Shown piece by piece: positions 28,484-39,458 of a stretch of 64,000 nt of DNA; the stretch's first letter is position 1; each line of letters begins with the position of its first letter. The stretch covers positions 100,529 to 164,528 of the forward strand of contig NZ_AZVB01000007.1 of assembly GCF_000513995.1 (NCBI RefSeq), given 5' to 3'. The stretch comes from Pseudoxanthomonas sp. J35. Lineage in GTDB: Bacteria > Pseudomonadota > Gammaproteobacteria > Xanthomonadales > Xanthomonadaceae. The position numbers were made by a program, and so were the translations under genes. Under the pieces are notes generated by a model. It did not search any database, had not been told where the DNA came from, and worked only from the letters and a program-made list of their open reading frames with translations.

Positions 28484-29012
28484 TGGCCGCGCATCGGGCT
28501 GCGCGCCATGCACTGCGACTGGGCGCGGCGCTGCTGGTCGCGCTGCTCCTGCATGGCTGCGAGCAGGCGGGCCGGGAAGGAACTGTCCCTGCTGCCGGCC
28601 CATCCGCGATACCACACGCTGCCACGAGCGCCTCGCCGCCAGCGGCCACGGCCTCCACGGAGGACCCGACGGATGATGGCATCGCCGACGCGCCCGAGCC
28701 CTACGCGACCGCGATGGCCGGCGCCTGGGTCCTGTGGGAGGACACCGAAGGCGGCGTGGTCTGCCCCCTGACCCTGTTCGACGCCCCGGTCCTGGGCGGG
28801 TATACCCTGGATATCGCCCCGACTGCGTGGCGGAACTGGAGCTGGAGGGCGAGATGTACGCCTGGTTCGTCGATCCGCGCGACGGCTCGCTGGTGCTCGC
28901 CGATGCGGCGCGGCAGCCGGTGGCCCGCCTGCCGCACGACCGCGACCGGGTGTTCTACAGGCAGCGCACCGCCACCCGTCCCTACGGCCTGATGCTAGAG
29001 CCGGCGGACTGA
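28483..29012 (+). pseudogene. AprI/Inh-type metalloprotease inhibitor lipoprotein, frameshifted
   Basis: The first frame encodes a lipoprotein signal (ALLVALLLHGC, Cys26), a Pro/Thr/Ala linker, and the start of an Inh-like beta-barrel: MAGAWVLWEDTEGGVVCPLT then GGYTLDIAP. At about 28820 the match moves to another frame (28821-29012): DCVAELELEGEMYAWFVDPR, LVLADAARQPVARL and the end of the domain. Reading CCCCGG instead of CCCCG there would restore one continuous domain, including the second Cys of the expected disulfide. Inh proteins block secreted serralysin metalloproteases in the periplasm. Either a real 1-bp deletion has inactivated the gene or there is a sequencing error. Confidence 0.75.
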
Positions 29013-29015
29013 GCC

Positions 29016-29041
29016 GGCCGCCAGGCCTGGCCCTGGCGGCC
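29016..29041 (+). terminator. Terminator-like hairpin closing the AraC island
   Basis: GGCCGCCAGG-CCTGGC-CCTGGCGGCC, a perfect 10-bp stem 3 bp after the stop of the frameshifted inhibitor gene. It lacks a U-run. Confidence 0.5.
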
Positions 29042-29154
29042 CCAGGGCAGGGGGCGGCGCGCGCGGCGCGTCCTGGAGCCCGATGGTTGATAATGGCAAC
29101 CCGCGAAGGCCTGCGGCGTCGCGGATCCCTTCGACCATCGCGCCAGGAGCGAGC

Positions 29155-30141
29155 ATGCGAACCAGGACATTTGGCCGTACCGGTCGCCAGGTGGGCGAGA
29201 TCGGTTTCGGGGCCTGGGCCATCGGCGCGGCCTGGGGCAAGATCGACGACACCGAGTCGGTCGCCGCGTTGCATGCCGCGCTCGACGCGGGCCTGGATTT
29301 CATCGACACCGCGGACGTCTACGGCGACGGCCATTCCGAGCGCCTGATCGCGCGCGTGCTGCGCGAGCGGGGCGGCCCGCGTCCGTTCGTGGCCACCAAG
29401 GCCGGAAGGCGCCTGCCGAAGCAGACCGTGGAAGGCTACAGCGCGGAGAACCTCGAGGCCTGGATCGACCGCAGCCTGGCCAATCTCGACGTCGATCGCC
29501 TGGACCTGGTCCAGCTGCATTGCCCGCCGACCGACGCCTACTACCACCCGGAAGTGTTCGAACGGATGGAGCGGCTGGTCGAGCGCGGCAAGATCGCCCA
29601 CTACGGCGTCAGCGTCGAGCGCGTCGAGGAAGGCCTGAAGGCCATCGAATACCCGGGCGTGGTGAGCGTCCAGGTCATCTACAACATGTTCCGCCACCGT
29701 CCGGCGGAACTGTTCTTCCGCGAGGCGCAGCGGCGCAACGTGGCGGTGGTCGTGCGCGTGCCGCTGGCCAGCGGCCTGCTCAGCGGCAAGTTCCGCCCCG
29801 ACACCCGTTTCGAGGCCGACGATCACCGCCAGTTCAACCGCCACGGCCAAGCCTTCGACGTGGGCGAAACCTTCGCCGGCGTGCCCTACGAGGTCGGCCT
29901 GGCCGCGGTGGAGAAGCTGCGCCCGCTGGTGCCCGAAGGCGCCACGCTGGCCCAGCTCGCGCTGCGCTGGATCCTGATGGACGAGGCGGTGACCGTGGTG
30001 ATCCCCGGCGCACGCAACCCGCAGCAGGCCCGGGCCAACATCGCCGCGGCCGACCTGCCGCCGCTGCCGCCGGAGACGATGGACGCGGTGGCACGCATCT
30101 ACGCACAGGACATCAGGCCGCACGTCCACCAGCGCTGGTAA
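29155..30141 (+). CDS. Aldo/keto reductase
   Basis: A 328-residue NADPH-dependent oxidoreductase of the AKR superfamily with a TIM-barrel. The catalytic tetrad is visible: Asp and Tyr in [14 protein letters not shown] (near residues 48 and 53), Lys in VATKAG, and His in LVQLHCPP. The NADP-binding [10 protein letters not shown] lies near the C-terminus. The ATG at 29155 is preceded by AGGAGC; the open frame upstream is not needed. A GATAAT hexamer at 29089 may be the -10. The next gene starts on the last base of its stop, so the pair is an operon. The substrate is unknown. Confidence 0.92.
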   Translation: MRTRTFGRTGRQVGEIGFGAWAIGAAWGKIDDTESVAALHAALDAGLDFIDTADVYGDGHSERLIARVLRERGGPRPFVATKAGRRLPKQTVEGYSAENLEAWIDRSLANLDVDRLDLVQLHCPPTDAYYHPEVFERMERLVERGKIAHYGVSVERVEEGLKAIEYPGVVSVQVIYNMFRHRPAELFFREAQRRNVAVVVRVPLASGLLSGKFRPDTRFEADDHRQFNRHGQAFDVGETFAGVPYEVGLAAVEKLRPLVPEGATLAQLALRWILMDEAVTVVIPGARNPQQARANIAAADLPPLPPETMDAVARIYAQDIRPHVHQRW

Positions 30142-31166
30142 TGAACGTCGAAGTTTCCTCCCTCCGTATCGTCCCCGCCGAAGGGGCCGACCGCGACGCA
30201 CTGGCGCACCTGCTGGTCGAGACCGTGGCCGGCAATGGTTCGGTGGGCTTCATGCATCCGCTGTCCCTGGATGACGCACGCGCCTTCTGGGACGCGTGCC
30301 TGCAGGCGGCCGCGCGTGGCGAGCGCTTCATCCTCTGCGCCTGGCAGGGTGACAGGCTGGTCGGCACCGGCTCCCTGGCGCTGGTCACCGCGCCCAGCCA
30401 GCCGCACCGCGCCGAACTGACCAAGGTGATGACTGTCCGTTCGCTGCGCGGATCGGGCATCGGCGCGCAGCTGGTGGCCGGGCTGGAACGGCTGGCGCGC
30501 GACCATGGCCGCCGCCTGATCACTCTGGATGCGTCGCTGGTCGAGGGCGCCACCGGCTTCTACCGGCGCCTGGGCTACCACGTCGCCGGCGACATCCCCG
30601 AGTACGCCTACAAGCCGCTGGGCGGCCTCGGCGCCACCCGCGTGTTCTGGAAGCTGCTGGACGCGCGCGAGGCGTCGACCGCGGTGGCGGTGGACCCGGT
30701 CGCGGACGAGCGCTTCATGCGCCACGCCCTGGCCCTGGCCGAACGCGCCGAGAAGGAAGACGACGAAATCCCGGTCGGCGCGGTGCTGGTCTCGCCCGAA
30801 GGCGAGGTCATCGGCGAAGGCTGGAACCGCAACATCACCGACCACGACCCCAGCGCGCATGCCGAGATCGTGGCCATGCGCCAGGCCGGCGCCCGCCTGG
30901 GCAACCACCGCCTGGTGGGCTGCACCCTGTACGTGACCCTCGAACCGTGCGCGATGTGCGCCATGGCCATGGTCCACGCGCGGGTCGCCCGCGTGGTCTA
31001 CGGTGCGAGCGACCCCAAGACCGGCGCCTGCGGCAGCGTGTTCGACCTGCCGGCCGATCCCCGCCACAACCATCGCGTGGCGGTGCAGGGCGGGGTACTG
31101 GGCGAGGAGGCCGGGCGCAGGCTGACCAACTACTTCCGCGCCAAGCGCGGCAAGCCGCCGCTGTAG
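30141..31166 (+). CDS. tadA: Fusion: GNAT acetyltransferase domain + tRNA adenosine(34) deaminase (TadA)
   Basis: One continuous frame of 341 residues joins two enzymes. Residues 1-175 are a GNAT domain with the acetyl-CoA loop [17 protein letters not shown] and [14 protein letters not shown]. Residues about 188-341 are a complete TadA that makes inosine at the tRNA-Arg wobble position: zinc ligands His240 (SAHAEIVAM), Cys270 and Cys273 (EPCAMCAM), with the catalytic Glu in HAE. No internal start with a Shine-Dalgarno separates the halves; only in-frame GTGs in the linker near 30690 could do so. Its ATG overlaps the aldo/keto reductase stop. Its TAG stop codon lies inside a REP palindrome. 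Confidence 0.9.
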   Translation: MNVEVSSLRIVPAEGADRDALAHLLVETVAGNGSVGFMHPLSLDDARAFWDACLQAAARGERFILCAWQGDRLVGTGSLALVTAPSQPHRAELTKVMTVRSLRGSGIGAQLVAGLERLARDHGRRLITLDASLVEGATGFYRRLGYHVAGDIPEYAYKPLGGLGATRVFWKLLDAREASTAVAVDPVADERFMRHALALAERAEKEDDEIPVGAVLVSPEGEVIGEGWNRNITDHDPSAHAEIVAMRQAGARLGNHRLVGCTLYVTLEPCAMCAMAMVHARVARVVYGASDPKTGACGSVFDLPADPRHNHRVAVQGGVLGEEAGRRLTNYFRAKRGKPPL

Positions 31167-31194
31167 CCCGGACAAGGCCGAAGGTCGCATCCGG
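31163..31194 (+). repeat. REP of second family, copy overlapping the tadA stop codon
   Basis: Starts GTAGCCCGGA and ends TCCGGGG. The TAG of the GTAG tip is the stop codon of the GNAT-TadA gene, so the element abuts the coding sequence exactly. Confidence 0.75.
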
Positions 31195-31311
31195 GGACCC
31201 TGTCCGCAGCCCATGTCGGCCGCCCGCGACATCCCGTACCCGGGGGCCGCTCCGCTTGCCCGCTACTCGCCGGACGCCCGGCTGCGCGCGCCGCGCGAAG
31301 AGCACGAACGG

Positions 31312-31334
31312 CCCCTCTCCCGGCGGGAGAGGGG
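31312..31334. terminator. Hairpin between convergent tadA and DUF2721 genes
   Basis: CCCCTCTCCC-GGC-GGGAGAGGGG, a perfect 10-bp stem in the 173-bp convergent gap. Similar C/T-rich palindromes occur at about 15905, 32614, 32735 and 47450, so this is a dispersed motif that may double as a terminator. Confidence 0.5.
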
Positions 31335-31339
31335 AGTAA

Positions 31340-31795
31340 TCACCCCGGGCGGGAAGGGCGGTGGTCCATTTCCTCGTTGATCGCGGTGACCGCCAGGGTC
31401 GACTCGCGGGCCAGCAGCAGGCTGGCCGCGAACATCGACAGCACCCCGATCGAGGCCAGCCAGATCGGCGCCGTGCCCAGCTGGTGGCCGGTGAAGGTGT
31501 CGATCGACACCGCCAGGCTCGTGCCCACGAAGCAGCTGATCGCCCCGTACAGCAGCTGGCCCGCCCGCAGGATGGTCAGGCTGCGCCGGCGCTGCAGGGC
31601 GATGCGCTTCTCGTAGAGGTCGCGCTCCTGCCTGTCCTCGATCGCGGTGAGCTCGCGCAGCAGCGTGCGCGTCCGGTCGATGATCCGCGCCAGGCGGTTG
31701 TTGGCCGACAGCAGCAGCGAAGCGGTGGCGGTGAGGAAGAACGCCGGCGCCAGCATCGCGGCGAGCACGGCATGGATGTCGGCGGAGGTTTCCAT
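31340..31795 (-). CDS. DUF2721 family membrane protein
   Basis: A 151-residue inner-membrane protein of the DUF2721 family, function unknown. It has an N-terminal helix (AAMLAPAFFLTATASLLLSA), an amphipathic charged segment with NNRLARIIDRTRTL, and two further C-terminal helices (LLYGAISCFVGTSLAVSI and IWLASIGVLSMFAASLLLAR). The ATG at 31795 (METSADIH) was chosen over a longer frame because upstream residues are non-conserved and lie over the orn promoter region. It is divergent to orn. Confidence 0.82.
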   Translation of the reverse strand: METSADIHAVLAAMLAPAFFLTATASLLLSANNRLARIIDRTRTLLRELTAIEDRQERDLYEKRIALQRRRSLTILRAGQLLYGAISCFVGTSLAVSIDTFTGHQLGTAPIWLASIGVLSMFAASLLLARESTLAVTAINEEMDHRPSRPG

Positions 31796-31821
31796 CGGGC
31801 GGCGCGTGCGGATGACTGCGC

Positions 31822-31827
31822 TATCAT
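31822..31827 (+). promoter_or_regulatory. Putative -10 element of orn
   Basis: TATCAT in the 128-bp divergent gap between the DUF2721 gene and orn, 96 nt before the orn ATG. There is no consensus -35. Confidence 0.3.
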
Positions 31828-31923
31828 GCCAGCCCGCGCAGGGGCAGCGAAGCGCCGGCGCCGGGACACACTTGCACTGGAAACCGCACCCCGCGCGGGG
31901 CGGCACAAAGGGAACGCGCACGC

Positions 31924-32484
31924 ATGGCCATCGCCCAAGGGCAGGACCGCCTGATCTGGATCGACCTGGAGATGACCGGGCTGGACACGGACAACGACTC
32001 CATCCTGGAGATCGCCACCGTGGTCACCGACTCGCAGCTGCAGGTCCTGGCCGAAGGCCCCGAGCTGGCCATCGCCCATCCGCTGGCCACGCTCGAAGCG
32101 ATGGACGAATGGAACCGCAACCAGCACCGCAAGTCCGGCCTGTGGCAGCGTGTGCTCGACAGCGACGTGACCATCGCCCAGGCCGAAGCGCGCACCGTCG
32201 CCTTCCTCAACCAGTGGGTACCGGCCAAGGCCTCGCCGATGTGCGGCAACTCGATCTGCCAGGACCGCCGCTTCCTGCACCGCCTGATGCCGCGCCTGGA
32301 GCAGTACTTCCACTACCGCAACCTCGACGTCAGCACCCTCAAGGAACTGGCCCGGCGCTGGGCCCCGGACGTGCTGGCCGGCGTGCACAAGCAGTCCTCG
32401 CACACCGCGCTGAGCGACGTGCACGACTCGATCGAGGAGCTGCGCCACTACCGCCGCCACATGGCGCGGCTGGCGCTGGACTGA
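31924..32484 (+). CDS. orn: Oligoribonuclease
   Basis: 3'-5' exonuclease that finishes RNA decay by cleaving 2-5-nt oligoribonucleotides, including linear di-GMP (pGpG). The 186-residue length is standard. It is a DEDDh enzyme: Asp and Glu in [12 protein letters not shown] (residues about 11-18), Asp in [12 protein letters not shown], His in [14 protein letters not shown], and the final Asp in that same segment. It is monocistronic, followed by 667 bp of repeats. Confidence 0.96.
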   Translation: MAIAQGQDRLIWIDLEMTGLDTDNDSILEIATVVTDSQLQVLAEGPELAIAHPLATLEAMDEWNRNQHRKSGLWQRVLDSDVTIAQAEARTVAFLNQWVPAKASPMCGNSICQDRRFLHRLMPRLEQYFHYRNLDVSTLKELARRWAPDVLAGVHKQSSHTALSDVHDSIEELRHYRRHMARLALD

Positions 32485-32568
32485 TCTCGCGTCCGCAGCT
32501 GGAGCCGAAGCCGCGTCCGGGACGCGCGGCCCGCCACGCCTGGGCCGGATGTCCACATCGTTCCCGTG

Positions 32569-32597
32569 CCCCGGGGCGCTTCGCTTACCCGGGCTAC
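32569..32597 (-). repeat. REP of second family, reverse copy
   Basis: On the minus strand it starts GTAGCCCGGGTAAGCG and ends GCCCCGGGG, the same design as at 16098. Confidence 0.7.
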
Positions 32598-32641
32598 GAA
32601 TGCGCGCCCAAGCCCCTCTGTCCGGGAGAGGCCTGCACCCT

Positions 32642-32663
32642 GTAGAGCCGGGCTTGCCCGGCT
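32642..32663 (+). repeat. GTAG-tipped REP palindrome, left half of second BIME
   Basis: GTAG plus AGCCGGGC-TT-GCCCGGCT. It is paired with the inverted copy at 32697-32718. Confidence 0.78.
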
Positions 32664-32696
32664 CCCACGCCCGATGTCCCTGCGCCGGCGAAAAGC

Positions 32697-32718
32697 AGCG
32701 GGGCAAGCCCCGCTCTAC
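32697..32718 (-). repeat. GTAG-tipped REP palindrome, right half of second BIME
   Basis: On the minus strand it reads GTAG plus AGCGGGGC-TT-GCCCCGCT, identical in stem to the copies at 15655 and 16010. Confidence 0.78.
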
Positions 32719-32792
32719 AAGAAACGCGTCTAGCCCTCTCCCCCCGGAGAGGGGGAACACGAACGAAGCCACGACCGGAACGTACCCGAAGA

Positions 32793-32901
32793 CGCGGTAG
32801 CGCGGGGGTATCCCGCAAGCAGGTCATGGATGGGCTGCGGTCGCGCGTTGGAGCCATGGACGGCGGAACCGCGCGATGCGGGATACCCCTGCGCTGCCGC
32901 G
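32793..32901 (-). repeat. Structured dispersed repeat, copy B (109 bp)
   Basis: Two 25-bp inverted arms (32793-32817 and 32877-32901) flank a core containing an imperfect inner hairpin. Read in reverse it aligns with copy A including outer flanks (to about 32750 and 32912), and its core aligns with copy C. Confidence 0.75.
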
Positions 32902-33106
32902 GCTCCGTCCGGAGCTGACCACCGGAAGACCACCGGGCCCCAACATCTTTTCCCGCAGGTCGGCATGCGATGCGGTGATGTGGCTTACGCGTGGCGACGC
33001 GCCAGACTCCGCCAGCGCCTTGGTTCATTCCCGGCGCGGCGTGCGGCGACGCGCCGGATGCCAGCGTACGCAGTAGCCTCGGCGCCGTTCTGGCAAAACG
33101 AAAGGC

Positions 33107-33135
33107 CCGCCTTGCGGCGGGCCTTCGTGTTCGCA
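33107..33135 (-). terminator. Rho-independent terminator of ppsA
   Basis: AAGGCCCGCC-GCAA-GGCGGGCCTT on the minus strand, a perfect 10-bp stem, followed by TTCGTTTT. It begins 17 bp after the ppsA stop. Confidence 0.88.
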
Positions 33136-33151
33136 GCGACTGCTGCGGGCC

Positions 33152-35524
<2,373 letters not shown>

Positions 35525-35592
35525 GTGCGATGCTCCATTGGAGCCACCGCCCGGCCGGGCAATGGCCGCCGTCCCGAGATATGTGGAACCGT

Positions 35593-35598
35593 TATGAT
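35593..35598 (+). promoter_or_regulatory. Putative -10 in the ppsA/ppsR divergent gap
   Basis: TATGAT lies about 75 nt before ppsR. The whole 146-bp gap must hold both promoters; no convincing -35 is visible. Confidence 0.35.
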
Positions 35599-35670
35599 GC
35601 ACCCCAGCATCGCGGCATACAAATCTTGAAAGTGCCGGCGGTTTCGTGTTCGTCCCGGGAAAACGCTTAC

Positions 35671-36492
35671 ATGTCCAGCATCCGCCCCGTGTTCTACGTG
35701 TCCGATGGTACCGGTATCACCGCCGAAACCATCGGCCACAGCCTGCTGACCCAGTTCAGCGGCTTCCGCTTCCTGACCGACCGGATTTCGTTCGTCGACG
35801 AGCCCGACAAGGCGCGCGAGGCGCGCGATCGCATCGTCGCCGCCGGCCTCGAGCACAGCACCCGCCCGATCGTGGTGAACACCTGCGTGGACCCGCAGCT
35901 GAGCGCGATCCTGGCCGAGAGCGGGGCGCTGATGCTGGACGTGTTCGAACCCTTCATCGAGCCGCTGGAACGCGAGCTCAACGAGCCGCGGCAGCCGCGC
36001 GTCGGCCACGCCCACGGCATCGTCGACTTCGAGACCTACCATCGCCGCATCAACGCGATGAACTACGCGCTGACCCATGACGACGGCATCGCGGTCAGCT
36101 ACGACGAGGCCGACGTGATCCTGGTCGGCGTGTCGCGCGCCGGCAAGACCCCGACCTGCGTCTACCTGGCGCTGCACTACGGCATCCGCGCAGCCAACTA
36201 CCCGCTGACTGATTCGGACCTGGAGAGCGACCGCCTGCCGGCGCGGCTGAAGCCGTACCGCCGCAAGCTGTTCGGCCTGACCATCGACCCGGAGCGGCTG
36301 GCGCAGATCCGCCAGGAGCGACGTCCGAACTCGAACTACGCCAGGCTGGAGACCTGCAAGCGCGAGGTCCAGGCGGCCGAGACCATGTTCCAGATGGAGC
36401 GGATCCCCACGCTCAGCACCACGCACACCTCGATCGAGGAGATCTCGAGCAAGGTGCTGACCACCCTGGGCCTGCAGCGCGAGATGTTCTGA
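35671..36492 (+). CDS. ppsR: PEP synthase regulatory protein (bifunctional kinase/pyrophosphorylase)
   Basis: Controls PpsA by ADP-dependent phosphorylation of a threonine next to its catalytic histidine, and by Pi-dependent reactivation. The 273-residue protein is a DUF299/PSRP member: [19 protein letters not shown] at the N-terminus and the P-loop [10 protein letters not shown] near residue 153. The KLFGLTIDP and [12 protein letters not shown] segments follow. The ATG at 35671 matches homologues. Placement back-to-back with its target ppsA supports the call. Confidence 0.95.
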   Translation: MSSIRPVFYVSDGTGITAETIGHSLLTQFSGFRFLTDRISFVDEPDKAREARDRIVAAGLEHSTRPIVVNTCVDPQLSAILAESGALMLDVFEPFIEPLERELNEPRQPRVGHAHGIVDFETYHRRINAMNYALTHDDGIAVSYDEADVILVGVSRAGKTPTCVYLALHYGIRAANYPLTDSDLESDRLPARLKPYRRKLFGLTIDPERLAQIRQERRPNSNYARLETCKREVQAAETMFQMERIPTLSTTHTSIEEISSKVLTTLGLQREMF

Positions 36493-36496
36493 ACCG

Positions 36497-36515
36497 CTGC
36501 CGGGCGTTCCGGCAG
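36497..36515 (+). terminator. Weak hairpin after ppsR
   Basis: CTGCCGG-GCGTT-CCGGCAG, a perfect 7-bp stem 5 nt after the ppsR stop, followed by GGTTCCTCC without a real U-run. Confidence 0.45.
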
Positions 36516-36563
36516 GGTTCCTCCAAGGTAGGCCCGGTGGGCGCGACGGTCAATCCTGCCGCG

Positions 36564-36581
36564 TACACACTGCAGCGTGTA
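36564..36581. promoter_or_regulatory. Near-palindromic operator-like site upstream of the DUF1249 gene
   Basis: TACAC-ACTGCAGC-GTGTA is an 18-bp dyad, palindromic except for one base pair, directly abutting a TAGCAT -10-like hexamer (36580-36585). Size and position fit a TetR- or LacI-type repressor site. Confidence 0.45.
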
Positions 36582-36592
36582 GCATCGGTCGC

Positions 36593-37105
36593 ATGCAGCA
36601 GGTCACCCCCACCGGCATGCGGATCCCACGGCTCAGCCGCTTCGGCTGGCTGATGGGCCTGTATGCGGAGAACCACGCGCGCATGCAGCGCCTGTTCGCG
36701 CCGGCCCGGCTGGGCGAGGGCAGCTGGCTGTCCAGCGTCGGCGACGGCCTGGACGTGCGCCTGGACGTGCTCGAGCGCCATCCCTATACGCTCGAGCTGC
36801 GCCTGACCTACGACCTGCGCGATCCGCTGACCGGCGAACCGGACCCCTCGGCCTACCTGCGCGTCTACACCGACGCGCGCCAGGTCGAGACCACGCACTG
36901 CTACGTGGGCCGCCGCTGGCAGGACGTGATGGGCCTGTACCCGCCGCCGGCCGAGCTGGTCGGGCACCGGCTGCGCATGAACACCTTCCTCGGCAAGTGG
37001 CTGGAATACCTGGCCGAGCGCGGCCATGGCGTGGCCACGCTGCTGCCGGCCGGTGCGGAGGTGGCCCGTCCGCCGGCGCCCCAGCGCGAGCCGGCCCGCC
37101 AGTAA
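36593..37105 (+). CDS. DUF1249 family protein (YqiB-like)
   Basis: A soluble 170-residue protein of the DUF1249 family (E. coli YqiB), function unassigned. Conserved segments include [20 protein letters not shown] near the N-terminus, LRVYTDARQ, and [14 protein letters not shown] near the C-terminus. The ATG at 36593 lies 7 nt after a -10-like TAGCAT with no Shine-Dalgarno, so the mRNA may be leaderless; an ATG at 36617 is the alternative start. An operator-like dyad overlaps the promoter. Confidence 0.85.
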   Translation: MQQVTPTGMRIPRLSRFGWLMGLYAENHARMQRLFAPARLGEGSWLSSVGDGLDVRLDVLERHPYTLELRLTYDLRDPLTGEPDPSAYLRVYTDARQVETTHCYVGRRWQDVMGLYPPPAELVGHRLRMNTFLGKWLEYLAERGHGVATLLPAGAEVARPPAPQREPARQ

Positions 37106-37118
37106 GTCCCGGACGTCC

Positions 37119-38117
<999 letters not shown>

Positions 38118-38333
38118 ACAGGCCGTTCGGGGGGAGGCTCGCTATTCAGAGGGAATCCGGGTATCGTGCGCCCACTGTGTTTGCATGGGTCACCGTTAAT
38201 CGTGGCCTGGTGACAACCGATCCCAAAGGTCGGTCTACATCGATCCGCTTTGCCTAACGCCTGCAACCCAGTACGGACCGGAAATCCCGGGACCGGTGTC
38301 TTTTACATTACTTAAGTTGAGGAGTTAGCAATC
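38118..38333 (+). other. Long leader region of the cold-shock gene
   Basis: This 216-bp gap is less GC-rich than its surroundings and ends in the strong Shine-Dalgarno GAGGAG. It contains a -10-like TATCGT at 38162. A structured 5' UTR of 100-170 nt, typical of csp genes, would fit, but I cannot fold it reliably by eye. Confidence 0.4.
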
Positions 38334-38543
38334 ATGTCCGATCGTCAGACCGGCACCGTCAAGTGGTTCAACGACGCCAAGGGCTTCGGCTTCATCACCC
38401 CGGAAAGCGGCGCCGACCTGTTCGTGCACTTCCGCTCGATCCAGGGCACCGGCTTCAAGTCGCTGCAGGAAGGCCAGAAGGTTTCCTTCGTCGTCGTGCA
38501 GGGCCAGAAGGGCCTGCAGGCCGACCAGGTGCAGGCGCTGTAA
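38334..38543 (+). CDS. Cold-shock-domain RNA chaperone, CspA family
   Basis: A 69-residue OB-fold protein that melts RNA structure. RNP1 (KGFGFIT) and RNP2 (DLFVHF) are intact, with [14 protein letters not shown] at the N-terminus. It is preceded by a strong GAGGAG Shine-Dalgarno and followed by a strong terminator, so it forms a monocistronic unit. A particular csp paralogue cannot be assigned, hence no symbol. Confidence 0.96.
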   Translation: MSDRQTGTVKWFNDAKGFGFITPESGADLFVHFRSIQGTGFKSLQEGQKVSFVVVQGQKGLQADQVQAL

Positions 38544-38577
38544 TCGCGCCGGCCCGCCGCAAGGCAGGTCACCACGG

Positions 38578-38614
38578 AACGCCGGGGGCGCAAGCCTCCG
38601 GCGTTTTCCGTTTC
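38578..38614 (+). terminator. Rho-independent terminator of the cold-shock gene
   Basis: AACGCCGGGGGC-GCAA-GCCTCCGGCGTT, a 12-bp stem with one G-T wobble and a stable GCAA loop, then TTCCGTTT. It lies 35 nt after the stop. Confidence 0.88.
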
Positions 38615-38664
38615 AGGGGCCGGATGCGAGGATGGGGCTCCCCCCACCGCGCGGAGGCTCGCCC

Positions 38665-39351
38665 GTGATCACCGTCCACCACCTCGAGAACTCCCGCTCG
38701 CAGCGCGTGCTCTGGCTGCTGGAAGAGCTCGGCCTGCCGTACCAGCTGGTGCGCTATACGCGCGATCCGAAGACCTTGCTGGCGCCGCCGGAACTGCGCG
38801 CGGTGCACCCACTGGGCAAGTCGCCGGTGATGGTGGACGACGGCCACACCCTGGCCGAATCCGGGGCGATCCTCGAGTACCTGGTCGAGCGCTACGACAC
38901 CACCCACGCGTTCTCGCCCACGCCCACGCCGGTGGATTCCTCCGAACGCCTGCAGTACCGCTACTGGATGCACTACGCCGAAGGCTCGGCGATGCCGCCG
39001 ATGCTGCTGAGCCTGGTATTCGCGAAGATCCGCTCGGCGCCGATGCCGTTCTTCGCCAGGCCCATCGCCAGGCGCATCGTCGACGGCGCGATGTCCGGCT
39101 TCATCGGCCCGCAGGTGAAGCTGCACCTGGGCTGGATGGAAGACGCGCTGCGCCGGAACGGCGGCTGGTTCGGCGGCGAGCGCTTCACCGCGGCGGACAT
39201 CCAGATGAGCTTCCCGATCGAAGCGGCGGCGGTGCGCGCCGGGCTGGATGCCTATCCGCAGCTGGCCGGCTTCCTGGACCGCATCCATGCGCGCCCTGCC
39301 TACCAGCGGGCGCTGGCGAAGGGCGGGCCGTTCGAGCTGGCGACCGGATAG
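38665..39351 (+). CDS. Glutathione S-transferase
   Basis: A 228-residue cytosolic GST. The thioredoxin-fold N-terminal domain has SRSQRVLWLLEELGLPYQL with a catalytic Ser-type motif, then HPLGKSPVM and ESGAILEYLVERY, which binds glutathione. An all-helical C-terminal domain ends with RIHARPAYQRALAKGG. The start is the GTG at 38665, which has GGAGG 7 nt upstream; an ATG at 38632 gives a non-conserved extension. It is a stand-alone gene between the csp terminator and selO. The electrophile it handles is unknown. Confidence 0.92.
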   Translation: MITVHHLENSRSQRVLWLLEELGLPYQLVRYTRDPKTLLAPPELRAVHPLGKSPVMVDDGHTLAESGAILEYLVERYDTTHAFSPTPTPVDSSERLQYRYWMHYAEGSAMPPMLLSLVFAKIRSAPMPFFARPIARRIVDGAMSGFIGPQVKLHLGWMEDALRRNGGWFGGERFTAADIQMSFPIEAAAVRAGLDAYPQLAGFLDRIHARPAYQRALAKGGPFELATG

Positions 39352-39458
39352 GCGGGCGCCGCATCCGCTGCGCGCACCGGGTTCGCGCGATCAGGTTCAC
39401 CGCGCGCATCCATCCCGGGCGTCATCCACGCCGCGCGCGCATGCGCGCCATCGATCCC

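Larger units (their letters stand above)
32485..33151. other. Repeat-rich intergenic region orn-ppsA
   Basis: These 667 bp between the convergent orn and ppsA genes hold no gene. They contain three REPs (32569 reverse, 32642, 32697 reverse), two C/T-rich GGGAGAGG palindromes (about 32614 and 32735), copy B of the structured repeat (32793-32901) and the ppsA terminator. The stretch 32925-33105 shows no recognisable feature. Confidence 0.8.

Noticed and set aside
35525..35602. A 26-residue N-terminal extension of PpsA from the ATG at 35602
   Set aside because: Not conserved and lacking a Shine-Dalgarno, whereas TTG at 35524 has GGAG at proper spacing and matches the usual PpsA start.
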